From Rhinopomastus cyanomelas (taxonomy: Eukaryota; Chordata; Aves; Bucerotiformes; Rhinopomastidae): a stretch of 64,000 bases of DNA. The notes under the pieces were generated by a model that did no database searches, was not told the origin of the DNA, and worked only from the letters and a program-made list of their open reading frames with translations. This document shows positions 1-12,776 of the stretch, one piece after another (position 1 is the stretch's first letter; each line of letters begins with the position of its first letter). A program made the position numbers and the translations under genes. The DNA lies in assembly GCA_013400115.1 (NCBI GenBank), contig VXBP01007139.1, forward strand, positions 278,727 through 342,726, given 5' to 3'.

Positions 1-779
1 AGAACACCCAGGATGATCTAGTCACTCCCAGAACAGTGTTCTAGCACTTTGTAAAGAACTGAGCACCATTTAATGAAAAGAAATGGTTCCATAGCAAACG
101 ATGTTGTGCAAGCTCAAACAGGCAGCCCAGCTTTGAGTCTTGCCTTGCTGAGTCGTTCAGGAAGATCAGAGGAGGGTGGAAGGATGCCAATGTGTTCACT
201 GCTTTGGAGGAGAAACAACCGTCCGCTTCCCTGATGAGTTTGTGCTCACTGCAGACCTACGTGGCAGCTCTTGGCTGCTGCGTTCCCACGTGTGAGAGGA
301 TGGGCAAGTGTGTGCTGGGAAAACTGGGGTCAAAACGAGGTGCACTGGAAAGGGAGCGTGGGACCAGCCACAGAAACAGCAGAAGATACAGAAACATTTT
401 ATGTCAGTTGAGCAGTAATTAATATTAAATTATCATAATTACAGTCAAGGATAAATCCTGTGTTACTGAACTTCAACTGGTTTTAATTCCCTTCAAGACT
501 TTGTTCAGTACCAGAGAGAGAGGCTTCCAAATCCTGTTGCTGTTTGGCTCTTTAGTTTGCACAATCATCATCCTTGTTTGATTACTCCACTAGCTCTGCT
601 GGTTACCAATAGATCGAGTTGATTAAGCCACTGATGAGACTCTGAAGCCCTGTATTTGAAACTTATCTTGGTGTGTTTGGGACACTGGACTTGGATTAGG
701 CAGGGGTACAAAAGCATTCCTAGTCAGGAAGTAGATGAGCAACTGGTAACTTGGACATGAAGCAGATATCATTCTCACA

Positions 780-960
780 GACTCTGGATTTGGAACGGGC
801 TGCCCAGGGGTGTTGTGGAGTCTCCTTCTCTGGAGACACTTAAAACCTGCCTGGATATGTTCCCATGCGACTTGGTCTAGGTGATCCTGCTGTGGCAGGG
901 AGGTTGGACTAGATGGTCTTTCGAGGTCCCTTCCAGTCCCCAATGTTCTGTGATTCTGTG
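780..960 (+). mobile_element. CR1 LINE fragment, sense
   Basis: It runs from the 'ggctgcccagg' block to the 3' end, with 'ggttggactagatggtc', 'gaggtcccttccagtcc' and the terminal 'ttctgtgattctgtga'. Belongs to the 'tttcgaggtccc' subtype. Confidence 0.85.
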
Positions 961-1030
961 ACCGTGTTAGGAGGCCTCGTCAGCAGATGACACATGGTGG
1001 CAGCATCGAGTCAGGGAAGGTTGGTGAAGG

Positions 1031-1311
1031 GTCTGGAGAACAACCTTGTGAGGAGCAGCTGAGGGAGCTGAGGATGATTAGTCTCAAGAAAAGGAGGATG
1101 AGGAGAGACCTTATTGCTGTCTACAGCTACCTGAAAGGAGGTTGTAGGGAGGTGGGAGTTGGGGATTGCTTACAAGGAATAGGCAATAGAACCCTCCTAG
1201 ATGTGTTCCTGTGTGACTTGGTGATCCTGTTGTTGCAGGGGGATTGGACTAGATGATCTTTCGAGGTCCCTTCCAGTCCCTAAAGATGCTATGATTCTAT
1301 ATTTCTATGAT
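1031..1311 (+). mobile_element. CR1 LINE fragment, sense, internally deleted
   Basis: It starts at 'tctggagaacaaccttgtga' and includes the 'cttattgctgtctacagct' block. It then jumps to 'gatgtgttcctgtgtgactt' and the 'tttcgaggtccc' end with 'gctatgattctat', so about 150 bp of the usual middle is missing. Confidence 0.85.
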
Positions 1312-1555
1312 AAGAGGAAGTGGGTACAAGTTGCATCCAGAAGTTCAGGCTAGGCATGAGGAAAACTTCCTGGAAAGGACCATCAGGCCTTGGAACAGGC
1401 TGCCCAGGTTGAATTGCTGTCCCTGGACTTGTTCAAATGTTGTGGAGATCTGGAGCTTAGGGCCATGGTTTAGTGGTAGGTTGAGACAGTTGGGTTAATG
1501 GTTGTACTTGATGATCTTGAAGGTCTTTTCCAACTTAAACTATTCTGTGATTATG
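1312..1555 (+). mobile_element. CR1 LINE fragment, sense
   Basis: It begins at 'aagaggaagtgggtacaagt' directly behind the preceding copy and ends 'ggtcttttccaacttaaact' plus 'attctgtgatta'. It carries the 'gacagttgggttaatgg' signature of a different subtype from its neighbour. Confidence 0.85.
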
Positions 1556-2954
1556 TTGCCTGCCTCAGAAGTTGTGCAGCTTGGTCCTCTTTTACCCCCT
1601 TGAAAATCCAGTCCGGGACTCTGAGATCCCAAGTAGTGGCTCACTGAGATGACTTAGATAGACTTTTTTTCATCTTGATTTCTTGGGGAAACAGGGCTTC
1701 TGGACATTGTGGTGGTATGATTCTTTCCTACTCTTGGGCCACTTGGCACGTGGGGCAAAACACCCCCAGTAGAGATTCCCAACAATCCATGGGAAAGTCA
1801 GGCATGGGCTGTGAAAAGCAGTGGACTAGAATGTTGAGGCACTTCCTTTAACCTGTCTGGGTCCTGCTTCCTCTATTCTTTGGGGACAACAACAATCTGT
1901 TACCTCCTGGCAACCTATAAGCAGTAGACCAGACCAGAGTATTAAGACCCCCCCCCCTTATCACTACTGGCTTCAGCTCCCCCTAAATTAAGAGCCTATC
2001 AAATACATTTAGGCATGACAGACACGATGCTTTGGTGACTCCTCTTCTCCTCTCTCTGTTCTATGTCCTCTCCTCTGGTCTTTTAAAACTTTTGCTTTTG
2101 TTTTAATTCAGCTGAAATTGGCCAAGGGACAAAGGTCTGGGGGACACAGAGTTTCTGTGCCTTTCAAGTCTAAAAAAAGCTGTGATGCTGGGTAAAACAT
2201 CAAATCAGTTGCCGTTCCTCATGGAAGGAAGAAAGGAAGTATGTGAAACAGATGATCTCTAAGATCTCTTCCAACCCAAAGCATCCTACGAGTCCTTGCT
2301 GGACACCAGAGGAACCATTCTGCGCAGAGATGCGATGATCAAACAAGCCAAGGGGAGCTTTGGTTTGTTTCTGCATCTCACTAGACACCAGGCCAGCACG
2401 TGAGCTGGGAGTTCAACCCTTGTCCCATCCTTTTTCTGTGGGTTCTCAAAAGCTGTGAGCTCTGGGGAATTTTGCTTTGTGTTTTAGTGCTCTGAGCAAG
2501 TTAGACTGTGACATCCCTGCAGCAGCTGAGCTGTTGCCTCCTTTCCACGTGCTTGTGGACTGGGTCTGCAGTGGCATCAGACCACTGCTGGGGAACGTTT
2601 GTGCCAAGAGATGTTCAAAACCAGCCTGATTTGGTTTTTCCCAACCTCCAGATTTCTTGGTCTGTGTGTGGGTCACTGGAGCAAAGGGCCACCTGTTGTT
2701 TTCAGGGGGGGAAAAAAACCCAGCAGATTCCTGCAGGCTGCAGACCTTTCAGCACTTTAACTTCATTTCACCTTCTTGCCTTAGGACAGTTTGGAAATAC
2801 CTGGAGTAGATCAGAGCAGAATCTGCTGCTGGGATTTTAATTTGTAGGAATTCCTGTCAGCTCTCTACTAATTTGATCTTTTGGAGTCCTTTATTGTTTT
2901 TAATTCTTTTCACAACAAGGAAGACAAACCAACTCTATATGCAGGTGTCTAGTT

Positions 2955-3117
2955 CTAGTTTGGAGTCCCCATCTCTGGAGACATTCAAAACACACCTGGA
3001 CCTGTTCCTGTGGGATCTGTTCTAGCACAGCCTGCTCTAGCAGGGGAGTTGGACTAGGTGATCCCATCCAAACTCCACCATGAATCTGTGACCTATGATC
3101 TATGAACCTATGACCTG
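2955..3117 (+). mobile_element. CR1 LINE fragment, sense, degenerate
   Basis: 'catctctggagacattcaaa', 'acctggacctgttcctgtg' and 'gttggactaggtgatccc' are CR1 blocks. The end is an expanded 'atgatctatgaacctatgac' tract. Confidence 0.75.
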
Positions 3118-6098
3118 CTCTCTTGAGGTGGAGTTTTTGTTGGGAGGGAAGAAAAAATAAAACATATTTCAAAACTGCTGAATTTGGCAACTGTGAGGAA
3201 GTGACCCTTGCAGAGGGAGGGGAAACAGCTGTCCCCTCCCTCACACAGTCCCATCAGCAGTGACCCTTCACCGGATGAGGTTACTCATCGCCCATGTCAC
3301 ACAGGCTGTGGTGTGCTCACCGATTAGCCCATGACCACCAATTTCTTAGTGAAACCGCAGGAGCTCTTAAACTTGTCAGCTTCCTATTTGTAGCCTGTGC
3401 CTTCAGCATCCTCTTGGGAAATAAACGAAACGTGGCTTTTGTCGATCGCTGCGTTGGTGCTACACAGAGCCACTGGAAAGGGGGCATGGCTTCTGCCTGC
3501 CCCATCTTCTCCTCCACCACGGAGCTTCTTTGCTGTCTGCCTGTAGTTGGAATGATGGGTCATGCTGGGGCGAGGTTTGGCCTCCCTGGAAATGCACTGA
3601 GCAGGGAATTGAGTCCTCCTCCTTCTCAAGGGATGTGATGTAGTGGTGACCTGGCAGTGCTGAGTCAATGGTTGCACTCAGTCTTGAAGCTCTGCAGGGC
3701 ACAGCTTTGTTAGACTGGGTCCGTGCTGCTCCCCTTCCTCTCCGCGCTTCAAAGCCCCTTGAGGCTGCCGTCACGGGCACTTTGCAGGACTGCAGCTTTC
3801 AGAGGTAACCCTGTCCATGCAGAATGCGGGTTCCTGAATGGATGGGAATGAGGGATTTGGGGGCAAAGTGGAGGGTCTCCTTCCCCAGCCATGTTTAGGA
3901 TCATCTCTGCTCAACCACTCCCATGGTCCCATGCCCTTCAGTAGTCACTTTCTCCTTGTTCATAGCTCTTTACCCAGAGCAGCAAAGCCCCAGATTCAAG
4001 TGCTTGCCTGCTCTCACCAGTGCTTGGAGGTTTCCAGGGAGACCAGACTCTCAGATCCCCATTGCTCTTCAGCCCAGTTATGAGCAAAGAGAAGGTAGCC
4101 CTGAGAAAGGGGAGGAGAGCTCAAAGCCAGGAGAAGGGCAGAATGGATTTCTTCAATACCTTTGGCTGCAGTTTAATCCCCAGATTGTAGTGAAATCCTT
4201 TTTCCTTACTCCTTGAAGCTGCCCTTTTGATATTTAAGGGTTGCCCTCTGTCCCTGCAGACTGTGGCTAGGAAACCTGCTTTGTAGGAGAAGTGTGGAGG
4301 CTGCAGTTGTTTTCTCCAGGCTCCATCACAACTTGCCTGCCCCGTGCACGGCTGACATTTCCCGCAGAGCTGGAGGAACACCCTGAACTTTTGGCTACAG
4401 GGAGCAGCAGCCGTATCACCCACCCGGGGCTGCTGTTTCCCTTTAAATTCTCTAAAAGCCACTCAAGTGTTGAGTTGCTCGCAGAAATTTAATATGGAGA
4501 CTAGCCAAGCGGTGGCAGCCGGCCAGGAGTTTCCATGTCTACCAAGAATGTTTTGCAGTGCACCTTGGGGGAGGAACACTACTTCCTTGAATTATCTGTT
4601 CCTTTCCTCCTTTAAAGTGAGTAAATAAAGCAGCTGAGAAGTTAGACCAGGCAGCTTTTCATCACCAGCTACTCTTCTCATGGCTACATATCCTGGCTGA
4701 TCAGCCCAAGGTAAGACAGACTTTTTTTCTTTTTGCTTGGGTGGCTTTTGGTTGCCAGGAGATGCTACTAACCTTCTGCAGTAGCAGTCTTGTGGTGATT
4801 GTGGTCCTGCTGTGAAACATCTGGCTTTGGGCCGTGATGAAGCTGAGGGGCTTACAGCTTTGGAAAGGGGGTGATGATCAGTGTGAGGCAGTGTGTCTCT
4901 CCCCCGAACTTTTTTCTTGGGAATTTTGTAGGGTTAGGAAAGGATGGATCCATGTTTAAGGTGCAAGACAGTTTGGGAAGGCTGTGAGTTGGGCAAAATC
5001 CTGCCTCTGTGAAGCAGGAATGCTGCTCATTTCCTACTTTCATCAAGGCAAGCCTTCACAAGAGCCCTTGCAGTGCTGATAGGGCATGTGTGGTGACAGT
5101 GGGGTATAATGGTGCCATTCACCACAGTGCTGTGGGACAAAGTCCTTCTGTTTCTCCAGCACCATGTCTCCAGGCGGTTGGACTCGTTTTGTAGCTGATG
5201 TGCCTCACGGTTGCAGGTGGCTTCCAGCACAGTGGGACAGAGACTTGCTGTCCCCATTTACTAACTGAAGAGAGAGGTTGGACACAGTCAGTGTGGTGCC
5301 ATGCGAGGGTCACTCAAAGGCAAGGAAAAGACCACCAATCTCATGTGGCTGCAGAAAGGAGGTCACCTCCTCACAGTCTGCTTTCTCTCCAGGGACAGTT
5401 CTTACAGCAGAGGTGGATTGCTCATGGGCTACCTGGTCTTTGCTGCTGTCTCAGTGTGGGATTTAGGAACTGCAAGGGACAGGTATGGGGGTAAGATGTG
5501 GCCTAGACTTGTTCTGCTCTTCAGAGCTGTTGACGTGCTATCTGGTCCTTGTCACTTCTGTCATGCTGCCTATGTTTGTGGAGAGTCTTTCCCAGCTATC
5601 TCAAATCAAATGGTGGCCATAAAACTAGTGATGACATTTGAGGGCAGGCTAATCTTGGCCACAAGAAGTTTCTCATGCATTAAGAAAGAAAACCAGATGG
5701 TTTCTGCTCTCCATCCTCCTCCACCGAGTCTCTTGTCTATCGGTAGCTCGTCACCCTCGCTCCTCTTTCATAACTTCACGTGCCAGGTGCCTCTGGCTAT
5801 TGGGTTGCTCTGATCCACTGACTGGCTGCATCTGACAGCTTGCCAAGGAGTGAGAGGATGGGCCCCAGCATTGCAGCTGGGGTTGTGCCTCTCTGCTTAG
5901 AGCATTTGGAAGAGCCCTGGTAAAAGTCTCTGTCCTCTTGCAGCCAAGGGTTGTAGACATCCATGTGGTTCTCCAGCTGGGCTGTCGTGCAGCCCAAAAC
6001 TCTGGTGCAATGACGTGCTTGGTTATCACACTGGTACCAACACCCTGCTCCAACTCAGAGAAGCATTCCTGTTGTTTTTTGGAGCTGGAAGGGTTGTA

Positions 6099-6125
6099 AT
6101 TGCTCTGCTACAACAGCAGAGCAAT
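6099..6125. repeat. Perfect 11-bp inverted repeat with 5-nt loop
   Basis: The left arm attgctctgct and right arm agcagagcaat surround the loop acaac. It would form a stable hairpin on either strand. Confidence 0.8.
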
Positions 6126-7135
6126 GCAATGCTCTTGTTACTAGTTTTCTGGAAACTTGTCCACCCAACTGACCACCAAAAGGCTTCAGATAACTTTGCA
6201 CAGAGGAAGAAGCTGTTCTGGGCTCAAAGGCAATTGCTTGGTGCTAACATAGCAAAGTGTTTTCTTTTTCTGTGTTCTCCTGTTTTCTTGGCTTCCTGCC
6301 TGTACAGCAGCTCCTGGGGAAAGAGGAACTCCTGCAATAAACAATTTGGAATCACAAATCATGTTTCACTCCTGTAAGTAAGTGGGTATCACGGGTTAAT
6401 TTTTCTAAAGCATTCCTTGTTTCTGTGCCTGTTGCAAAGAGTAAACCCTGAGTAGACAGTCCCAATCCATGTGGAGAAAGACTAAGAATTGCTCTAGAGA
6501 GTGCTGAATCAGGTAGCACCAGGTGGGGTGGTGAGGCGTCGCACGTGAGCTTGTGTCTCTGGATATGGCATGTGGCTTGGTGTGACTGCAGAGGTCCTTG
6601 GTGTCTTCCCAGAGTATCTCTAAGCCATTTGGGCTTTGCAAAGCTCTAAGAGAAGTGTAGCACCCTGACCTTTTTATGGCCAGATGGAGGGGCATTCTGA
6701 CTTGAACCTTTTCCCTCACAGTAGATGTAAGTGCCACAGGTCACGATGAGGGGGAGGCACACCTTGAAATTCTTACTGTCCTCACTGTGACCATCTAGTT
6801 CTCCTTCCTTGCAAGCTTAATCTTCTGTGCTGTGTAGGACAGAGGGATAATGGACCAGTTGGTGCAGCTCATGATGCACAGTTTCAGCACCACCTTGTTG
6901 CAGCTGGAGTTTGTCCAACAAGCTAAGGAACTGGTACAGCTTGACTAACAGGCACAAGGAGACATGCTTGGGTACTCTGTGGTCCTTGGATCAGGATCAA
7001 CATTTGGTCCCTTCTGCTGGTGGCCAGTGTGCTCTGGTTTGCTTTTGTCCCTTTCCAGCTCTTCCTTACTCTAAACAGAACCAAGTGCTACCTGCTGAAG
7101 GCCATCAGCTAGTGTCTGTCCAAGGTCTTGTCAAT

Positions 7136-7216
7136 CACAGCATCACAGAATGTTATGGATAGGAAGGGACCTCAAAAGACCATCTAAGTCCAGTCCCCCT
7201 GCCAGAGCAGGAGATG
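7136..7216 (-). mobile_element. CR1 LINE 3' end, antisense
   Basis: 'cacagaatgttatggatagg' followed by 'aagggacctcaaaagaccat' and 'cccctgccagagcaggag' is the reverse complement of a CR1 3' terminus. Confidence 0.75.
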
Positions 7217-7696
7217 CTTTGGATGACTTTGGACTTCTACAGCTTTTAAACTTAAGGTGAGACTCCTTGGCAATGCTGGTGCTAAAAACTGTGTCTACCA
7301 TAGACCAGGCACTGGATAAATGTGTCATCAGAGGTCAACTGCTGTCTAACAGAGGAGAGCACATGTGGAGTGGACTTGCCAAAGGTCACATAAACAGCTA
7401 GAGAAATGTTATTTAGGTCAGTTAATGCTGAAGGGTTTAAACTGTTCACACTTCCAGGGATTAACCCTTGTCTCTTCTAGCTGAGAGACTGTCAATGTGA
7501 CTTTAGGTTTACAACTGCTGTCTAGCAGACATTAGGACTGGAGGGTGTAGGAAGAATCAGTCTCTCGACTTAAGGGAATGAGTGTGGTAAGAAAGATGGT
7601 GAGTACACACTGACACCCTTCCAATGCCTTCTCTCCTTTTGTGCCTGTCCTGCTACAGGACAGTCTTGTGCTGCAGTCCATCTCTGGTCTTGTCTG

Positions 7697-8135
7697 ATGG
7701 GTCTGGAGAACAAGTTCTGTGAGGAGCAGTGAGTGAAGTACTCACTGAGAAAGGGGAGTTAATCCTGGAGAAAAAGAGGCTGAGAGGAGACCTTATTGCT
7801 GTCTACAACTACCTGAAAGGAGGTTGGAGCAAGGAGGGACTCAGCCTCTTCCCCCTGGTGGCAAGTGACAGGATCAGAGGCAATGGCTGCCAGCTGCACC
7901 AGGAGAGGTTTAGGCTGGATGTTAGGAACAATTTCTTCACAAAAAGGGTTGTCAAACATTGGAACAGGCTGCCCAGATCAGTGGTGGAGTTCCCATCCCT
8001 GGAGGTATCCAAGACATATAGACATAGTGCTGAGGGACATGGTTTAGGGGTGACCTGGCAGTGCTGAGTCGAAGGTTGGACTTGATGGTCTTAAAGGTCT
8101 CTTCCAACCAAAGAGATTCTGTGATACTCTGGAGA
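7697..8135 (+). mobile_element. CR1 LINE fragment, sense, about 440 bp
   Basis: It contains 'ggagaacaagttctgtgagg', 'gaccttattgctgtctacaa', 'aggctggatgttaggaacaa', 'ggaacaggctgcccag' and 'ggtctcttccaaccaaaga' with 'attctgtgat'. Confidence 0.9.
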
Positions 8136-8597
8136 TGTTTGATTTCCATACTGGTTTACTGCTGAAGTGACAGCTCAGATGTACAAACATGCCTGTACCC
8201 ACTGCTGATCCCAGTTTCTAGTGCCTTGTTTTCCAGTCTCTCCTGCCCTGCATGCCTCTCTCACCCTTGAGGGAAAAGGCTTGTGTTGCTTCAGTGAAAA
8301 GAACCAGGACAAGTTTGATTATTGAGAAGATTGTGAAACTTCTTTTGCATGAGATATGAATAATTGCACACTTGGCTCCCGTTTCCACGCATCGTTTCCC
8401 AATGCCATGTACAAATACCCAGCTTCTGGGCTTGTGAGGTGCCCCACAAGTCTGTGCTTGGATCAGGCATCCACAGAGACCCCCGGGTGAGTGAATCTGA
8501 GCCCTTCAGCTCGTTGCTCTGCTCTAGTGTTGTGTCTGGAGCTGATGAAAACAGATCCAGTGAGGTCCCACCTGTTATGATTGCCCTGCTCCTTGCT

Positions 8598-9055
8598 AAG
8601 GTTTCTGATGGTGAGACCTCACCTGGAGTTGTGTGTCCAGTTCTAAGTCCCTACATAAGGGCATAGAACTGTTGTCCAGAATAGGCCACAAGGATGACCA
8701 GAGGGCTGGGGCACCTTTGCTTTGCAAATTTGGGCTGCTCAACATGGAAAAGAGAAGGCTCCATGGGGACCTTATAGCATCCTTCCAGTTCCTGAGGGGG
8801 CTACAGGAAAGCTGGAGAGGGACTCTAATGAGAAGATGGGATGAGGGGGTGGTTTCAGGCTAAAAAAGGGTGCTGAGGTACTGGAACAGGTTGCCCAAGG
8901 AGGTTGTGGCTGCTCCAACCCTGCAAGTGTTCAAGGTCAGGTTGGATGGGACTCTTGGCAACTTGGACTGGAGACAGCTTTCATTGCCCATGGCAGGGGA
9001 GTTGGAACTAAGTGATCTCTGGGGTGCCTTCCAAACTGAGCCATTCTGGGGTCCT
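8598..9055 (+). mobile_element. CR1 LINE fragment, sense, about 460 bp
   Basis: It starts in 'gtgagacctcacctggagtt' (a more 5' segment). It includes 'actggaacaggttgcccaag' and 'tgcccatggcaggggagttg', and ends degenerate at 'gccattctgggg'. Confidence 0.88.
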
Positions 9056-9734
9056 GCATGTATGGAGGCAGCAGAAATACCGAGCTGCTGATAGCTGGAA
9101 TTATGGGTCTGGTGCTATGCTAGGTTTGCACTGCCTTCTCCATCTCCTGAGTGACACCAAAACAATTGCAAACTATTGCAATGTGCTGAAGGGTAGATGA
9201 AGTCCCTGGCTGTTTTAAGACAGCTTTTTGAAAGTTATGTAAAGCCATATGATCAACCAGGAATTTGCTAGGAGGAGCAATCTTCTCTTGGAAGAAAAAT
9301 AGTTCATTTTTCTCACATCTTCAAACAGACTCTAGGGCTGAGCAGAACCTGAGGTTTCTCTGGTAGATGTGGAGGGAATGAGGCTAAAGGCTGTTTGCTG
9401 CTGCGCTGGGACGTGCTTCAGTAACTCACATCAGAGCTGCTGTAGTCAAGGATATTCCTGTAACTGAGTGATGAAGCAGCTATTTCCAGATTGGTTGGTT
9501 CTTGTAACACAGGGTGATAACTTCCTGTTAAAGTAGATAGAAATTGGAATTGATAGCTCTGTTGGCCAACACATTTTTCTGACTCTGGCCCCACAACTCA
9601 GACATTTGCCTGGGTCTTGTGGTTCAGCTGAGAAAACTCAACTATAAATAGTGTTTGGTAAAAACAAAATGAAAACTCTGTGATGGAAAGGGCGACTTGT
9701 TTCAGGGAAGCTGTGTTTAGAGGAAATTATGAGG

Positions 9735-9918
9735 GTGGTGAGGCACAGGAGCAGGTTGTCCAGAGAAGCTGTAGATTCCTTATCAGTGCAAGCGTGCAAA
9801 GTCAGGTTGGACAGGGCTTTGAGCAACATGATCCAGCAAAAGATGTCCCTGCCCACGACAAACAGCTTGGACTAGATGATCTTTAAAGATTGTTTCCAAC
9901 CCAAACCTCTCCATGATG
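9735..9918 (+). mobile_element. CR1 LINE fragment, sense
   Basis: 'gcaggttgtccagagaagct' and 'ttggactagatgatctttaa' with 'tgtttccaacccaaacct' and 'ccatgatgg' are CR1 3' blocks, moderately diverged. Confidence 0.8.
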
Positions 9919-10008
9919 GAAGGAGATCTTTTCTCATAAGGTACCAAATGGGCTGAGATTTGGTGGAGGTTTCTGTTCTCATGGCTAAAAACCTCTAAGC
10001 AGAAGGAA

Positions 10009-10073
10009 CAAGGAGAACTCCTCGTCTTGAGTCATCTTCATCAAGGAGAACTCCTCCTCTGAGTCTTCTTGAT
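10009..10073. repeat. Imperfect tandem duplication, about 33 bp units
   Basis: 'caaggagaactcctc' opens both 10009-10041 and 10042-10073, and the remainder of the units differs by a few substitutions and one indel. Confidence 0.8.
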
Positions 10074-10570
10074 CAAACTTAGTTTGATGCTTCTGCAGGG
10101 TAAATGCTTTTCATTGCCATGGTTGGTCGAATGCTGATTGCTGTGCCATCTGCTTAAGGGCAGATCTCTTGGAGACAGTGTATTTGTGGATGTAACTGCT
10201 CTGCATTGTCCTCACTCCATCCCTTGGGTAGATCCTTCTAGTGAAGATGTTAAACCTGTCTTTAAACCATGTTCCCCAGAGTGCCACAGAAAAGCACAGG
10301 AAGGTCAAGCAGGGGAGCATAAGCCTGAACCACCTGATCTTACTGTCTGTCAACCAACCAATGCTTGGAGCATCTCCTGAGCTCCTGGCTAGAAATGGTG
10401 TCACTTTGTGTTTGAATCCCAATTTCATTAATAACAATCTGGTCAAATAATGGGAGAGAGACCTGGAGCTGATAGTGGAGGTTTCTGAAGTCTGACATAG
10501 AAAACCACTGTGTTTATTTAATAAAAGAAATTAGTAGAAGCAGCTTAGTTCTGACAAAACTCCAGGAAAA

Positions 10571-10632
10571 TACCCCCCCCTTTTTTTTTTTTTTTTTTTG
10601 TTTNNNNNNNNNCCTTTTTTTTTTTTGTAGTT
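10571..10632. repeat. C/T homopolymer tract with assembly gap
   Basis: A C8 run and a long T run (interrupted by one G) are followed by nine Ns at 10604-10612 and more T. The true tract length is unknown. Confidence 0.9.
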
Positions 10633-11007
10633 TTAAAAATTATTTTCAAAAAGAAAAGCTGCATCTGTCGTTGTGTCCCTGATTGTTTTGTGTGTGTTTG
10701 GTTTGGTTGGTGGGTTTTCGGCTGTTCTTTTTTTACAATTGAAAGTCTCTCGTGACTACTTTCATTTTTACTTCAAGTTTTGAAGCCAGTAAGTCCCCAA
10801 GATCAAAACAGGACTTTGTCCTTCAGGTTGATCAGGACCAAAACTTTCTGAAAGGCATACATTTTTCAAAAGTGGAGGTGTTTTTCCCCCCTTAAATAAA
10901 AGCAGGATGGGAAAGCAATTGCAGTTTCACATTTAGAAGAGGAGAAGTCCATCTCATACAGTCTCAGATGTTCTAAACATCCTCATCACTGTCTTGGTCT
11001 ATTGCAG

Positions 11008-11162
11008 AAATGTGGAGAGACCACAAGTAGGATGTGAGGGCTGGAGCACCTCTGCTGTGAGGCCAGGCTGAGAGGGCTGGGGTTGCACACTGCAGAGGGG
11101 CCAGACTGGAGGAGCTTTTGAGAGGTCCCTTCCAACACGGGCCAATCTAGGATTCTGTGATC
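11008..11162 (+). mobile_element. CR1 LINE fragment, sense, degenerate
   Basis: 'ggctggagcacctctgctgt' and 'gaggtcccttccaacacggg' with 'ctaggattctgtgatcc' identify CR1; the middle is shortened. Confidence 0.7.
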
Positions 11163-12539
11163 CCCAAACCTTTGTGCTCAACAGGGATTCATAAAAACCA
11201 TCCTCTTTCTGGAGGGTAGGAACTGTCATAAACTGTGCCAGGGAGCATTCTCAATCCTTATCGGGTCTGGAGGCTGGAATGTCCTCCAGAGCTCCCCCTC
11301 CTATGCAAAAACATTTAAAGGACTTGAGGTACCTGTCTGCACAGAACCCTTCCTTGGGATGAGGAAAATCTGATCTCACTCCAAATTCTGGACTGGAAGG
11401 AAAAGGCCTGTAATTGTGCTGAAATCCTCACCACCAGCTCTTTGACTGGTGCAGCCTGCAAGGCAGGTACGAGTCCGGCAGTGAGCTCATTGCTCACTCA
11501 TCCCTTCCATTTCCCAGCTGCATCCCTCCCTGCTATTGTTCCCCTGCCGTGTGTGGGGATCGCTGCTCTGAGGGTTCCTGCTCTGCCTGCCTGTGTGGTA
11601 CCAACCGTTGTGGTGAGTTATGGGCACTCTCTGAAAAGACCCCAGGAGCCCACGACAGTGGGAAGGAGGTCAGTGCAGCAGAAGAAACTCTCTGAACAAA
11701 AGGTGACTGAGACATCTCCTGCCGCCCCTTACACCCAGAGCATCGTCGCTCTATGAACCGACTTGTCCTGCTCCCTCAGCCCCGCAGTAAGTTTTAGTAG
11801 TTGGTAAAAGTCCTTCAAAACATGTAGCTGGGGAGGAGGCAAGCTGCTGGGTTGTGACATGTCTGGGAAAGAATGGGGCTTTGTTAGTGCTCTTCAGCAT
11901 GCTCTGAAGCAGGAGGGGAGGGCAAAGGGCTTTGCTGGGCACTGTGTCTCCTTGGGCTTTTTTCACATTATGTGGGTTTGTTGTCATTGGGGAGCAACTG
12001 GAACAAAACTCAACACATTTTCTTGCTTTAGAAGGTGCCTGGGGAGGATTGCAGGTCCTCCATCTGGACAGGGAGGTTTTGGGTGTAAGCTGTTTTTAGA
12101 AGGAAGGGAAATATCTGTGCCTGGCTGGGATGCAGCAGAGGACAGGCTCTGCAGGCGTCACGTGCAGGCTGTCACACGCTCCCAGCAGCAGGGCTCTGAA
12201 TAGCAGGAAACCTCCGGTTTCCCAGGGTTTCCATCTCTGGAACTTCAGCAAGTGCAGGAGTCGCACGAGGGGAGACACTGGCAGAACAAGGAGAAAGATC
12301 ACGGGAGCTTAACTTGGCCAACAGCTGTGGGAATGTGCTGGAGGTGAAAGGGGACTGGAGCTGAGAAGCACCAGTGCACAAAGGAGAAAAAACCTCCTGC
12401 CCTTTTCCCTTTCGGTCTCCCGTATGTTGAGTCTCCACGAGCTGCAAAAACACAGAAAGGCAAATAACGAGCGATCTCCGCAGAAACCCTCTCTGCACGG
12501 CTTTCGTAACCCTCCCGCTGGGCTCTGTGGGTGTCTCAT

Positions 12540-12710
12540 CTAATGTACAGGCCCAGATCTGTGCTTCAGCAAACGAGGACGTGGGAGGGAGAGGTGGGAG
12601 GAGAGAGCGGCGGCTCTGGGAGCACCAAGAACTTCGGGACTCGGAAGCTCACAGGAGCTGCTGCCATAGCACTTGCCACGGGTGGATTTTAATTGCCTGC
12701 TTTATGCAAG
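12540..12710 (+). promoter_or_regulatory. Local CpG cluster ending in a splice donor; candidate ALS2CL 5' exon
   Basis: About 170 bp with several CpGs (gagcggcggctc, ttcgggactcgg) stands out from AT-richer flanks and ends in GCAAG|GTAATG at 12710/12711. ALS2CL needs an upstream non-coding exon, and this is one candidate. Evidence is composition and a donor match only. Confidence 0.25.
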
Positions 12711-12748
12711 GTAATGTTGCTCATTATTTTGGGGTTTTGTGACCCGTG

Positions 12749-12776
12749 TTGGTTGGTTGGTTGATTGGTTGGTTTG
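12749..12776. repeat. (TTGG)n tetranucleotide repeat
   Basis: About seven imperfect TTGG units. Confidence 0.85.

Noticed and set aside
5301..5813. 170-codon open frame on the plus strand
   Set aside because: No family motif, no splice structure or conserved pattern; overlaps several other chance frames.
10571..10632. Long T tract as a retroposed poly(A) tail
   Set aside because: It is interrupted by nine Ns and C runs with no adjoining processed-gene sequence; best read as a low-complexity assembly gap.
11518..11611. Exon-like segment with acceptor 'catttcccag' and donor GTGAGT
   Set aside because: No coding resemblance in any frame and no partner exons found.
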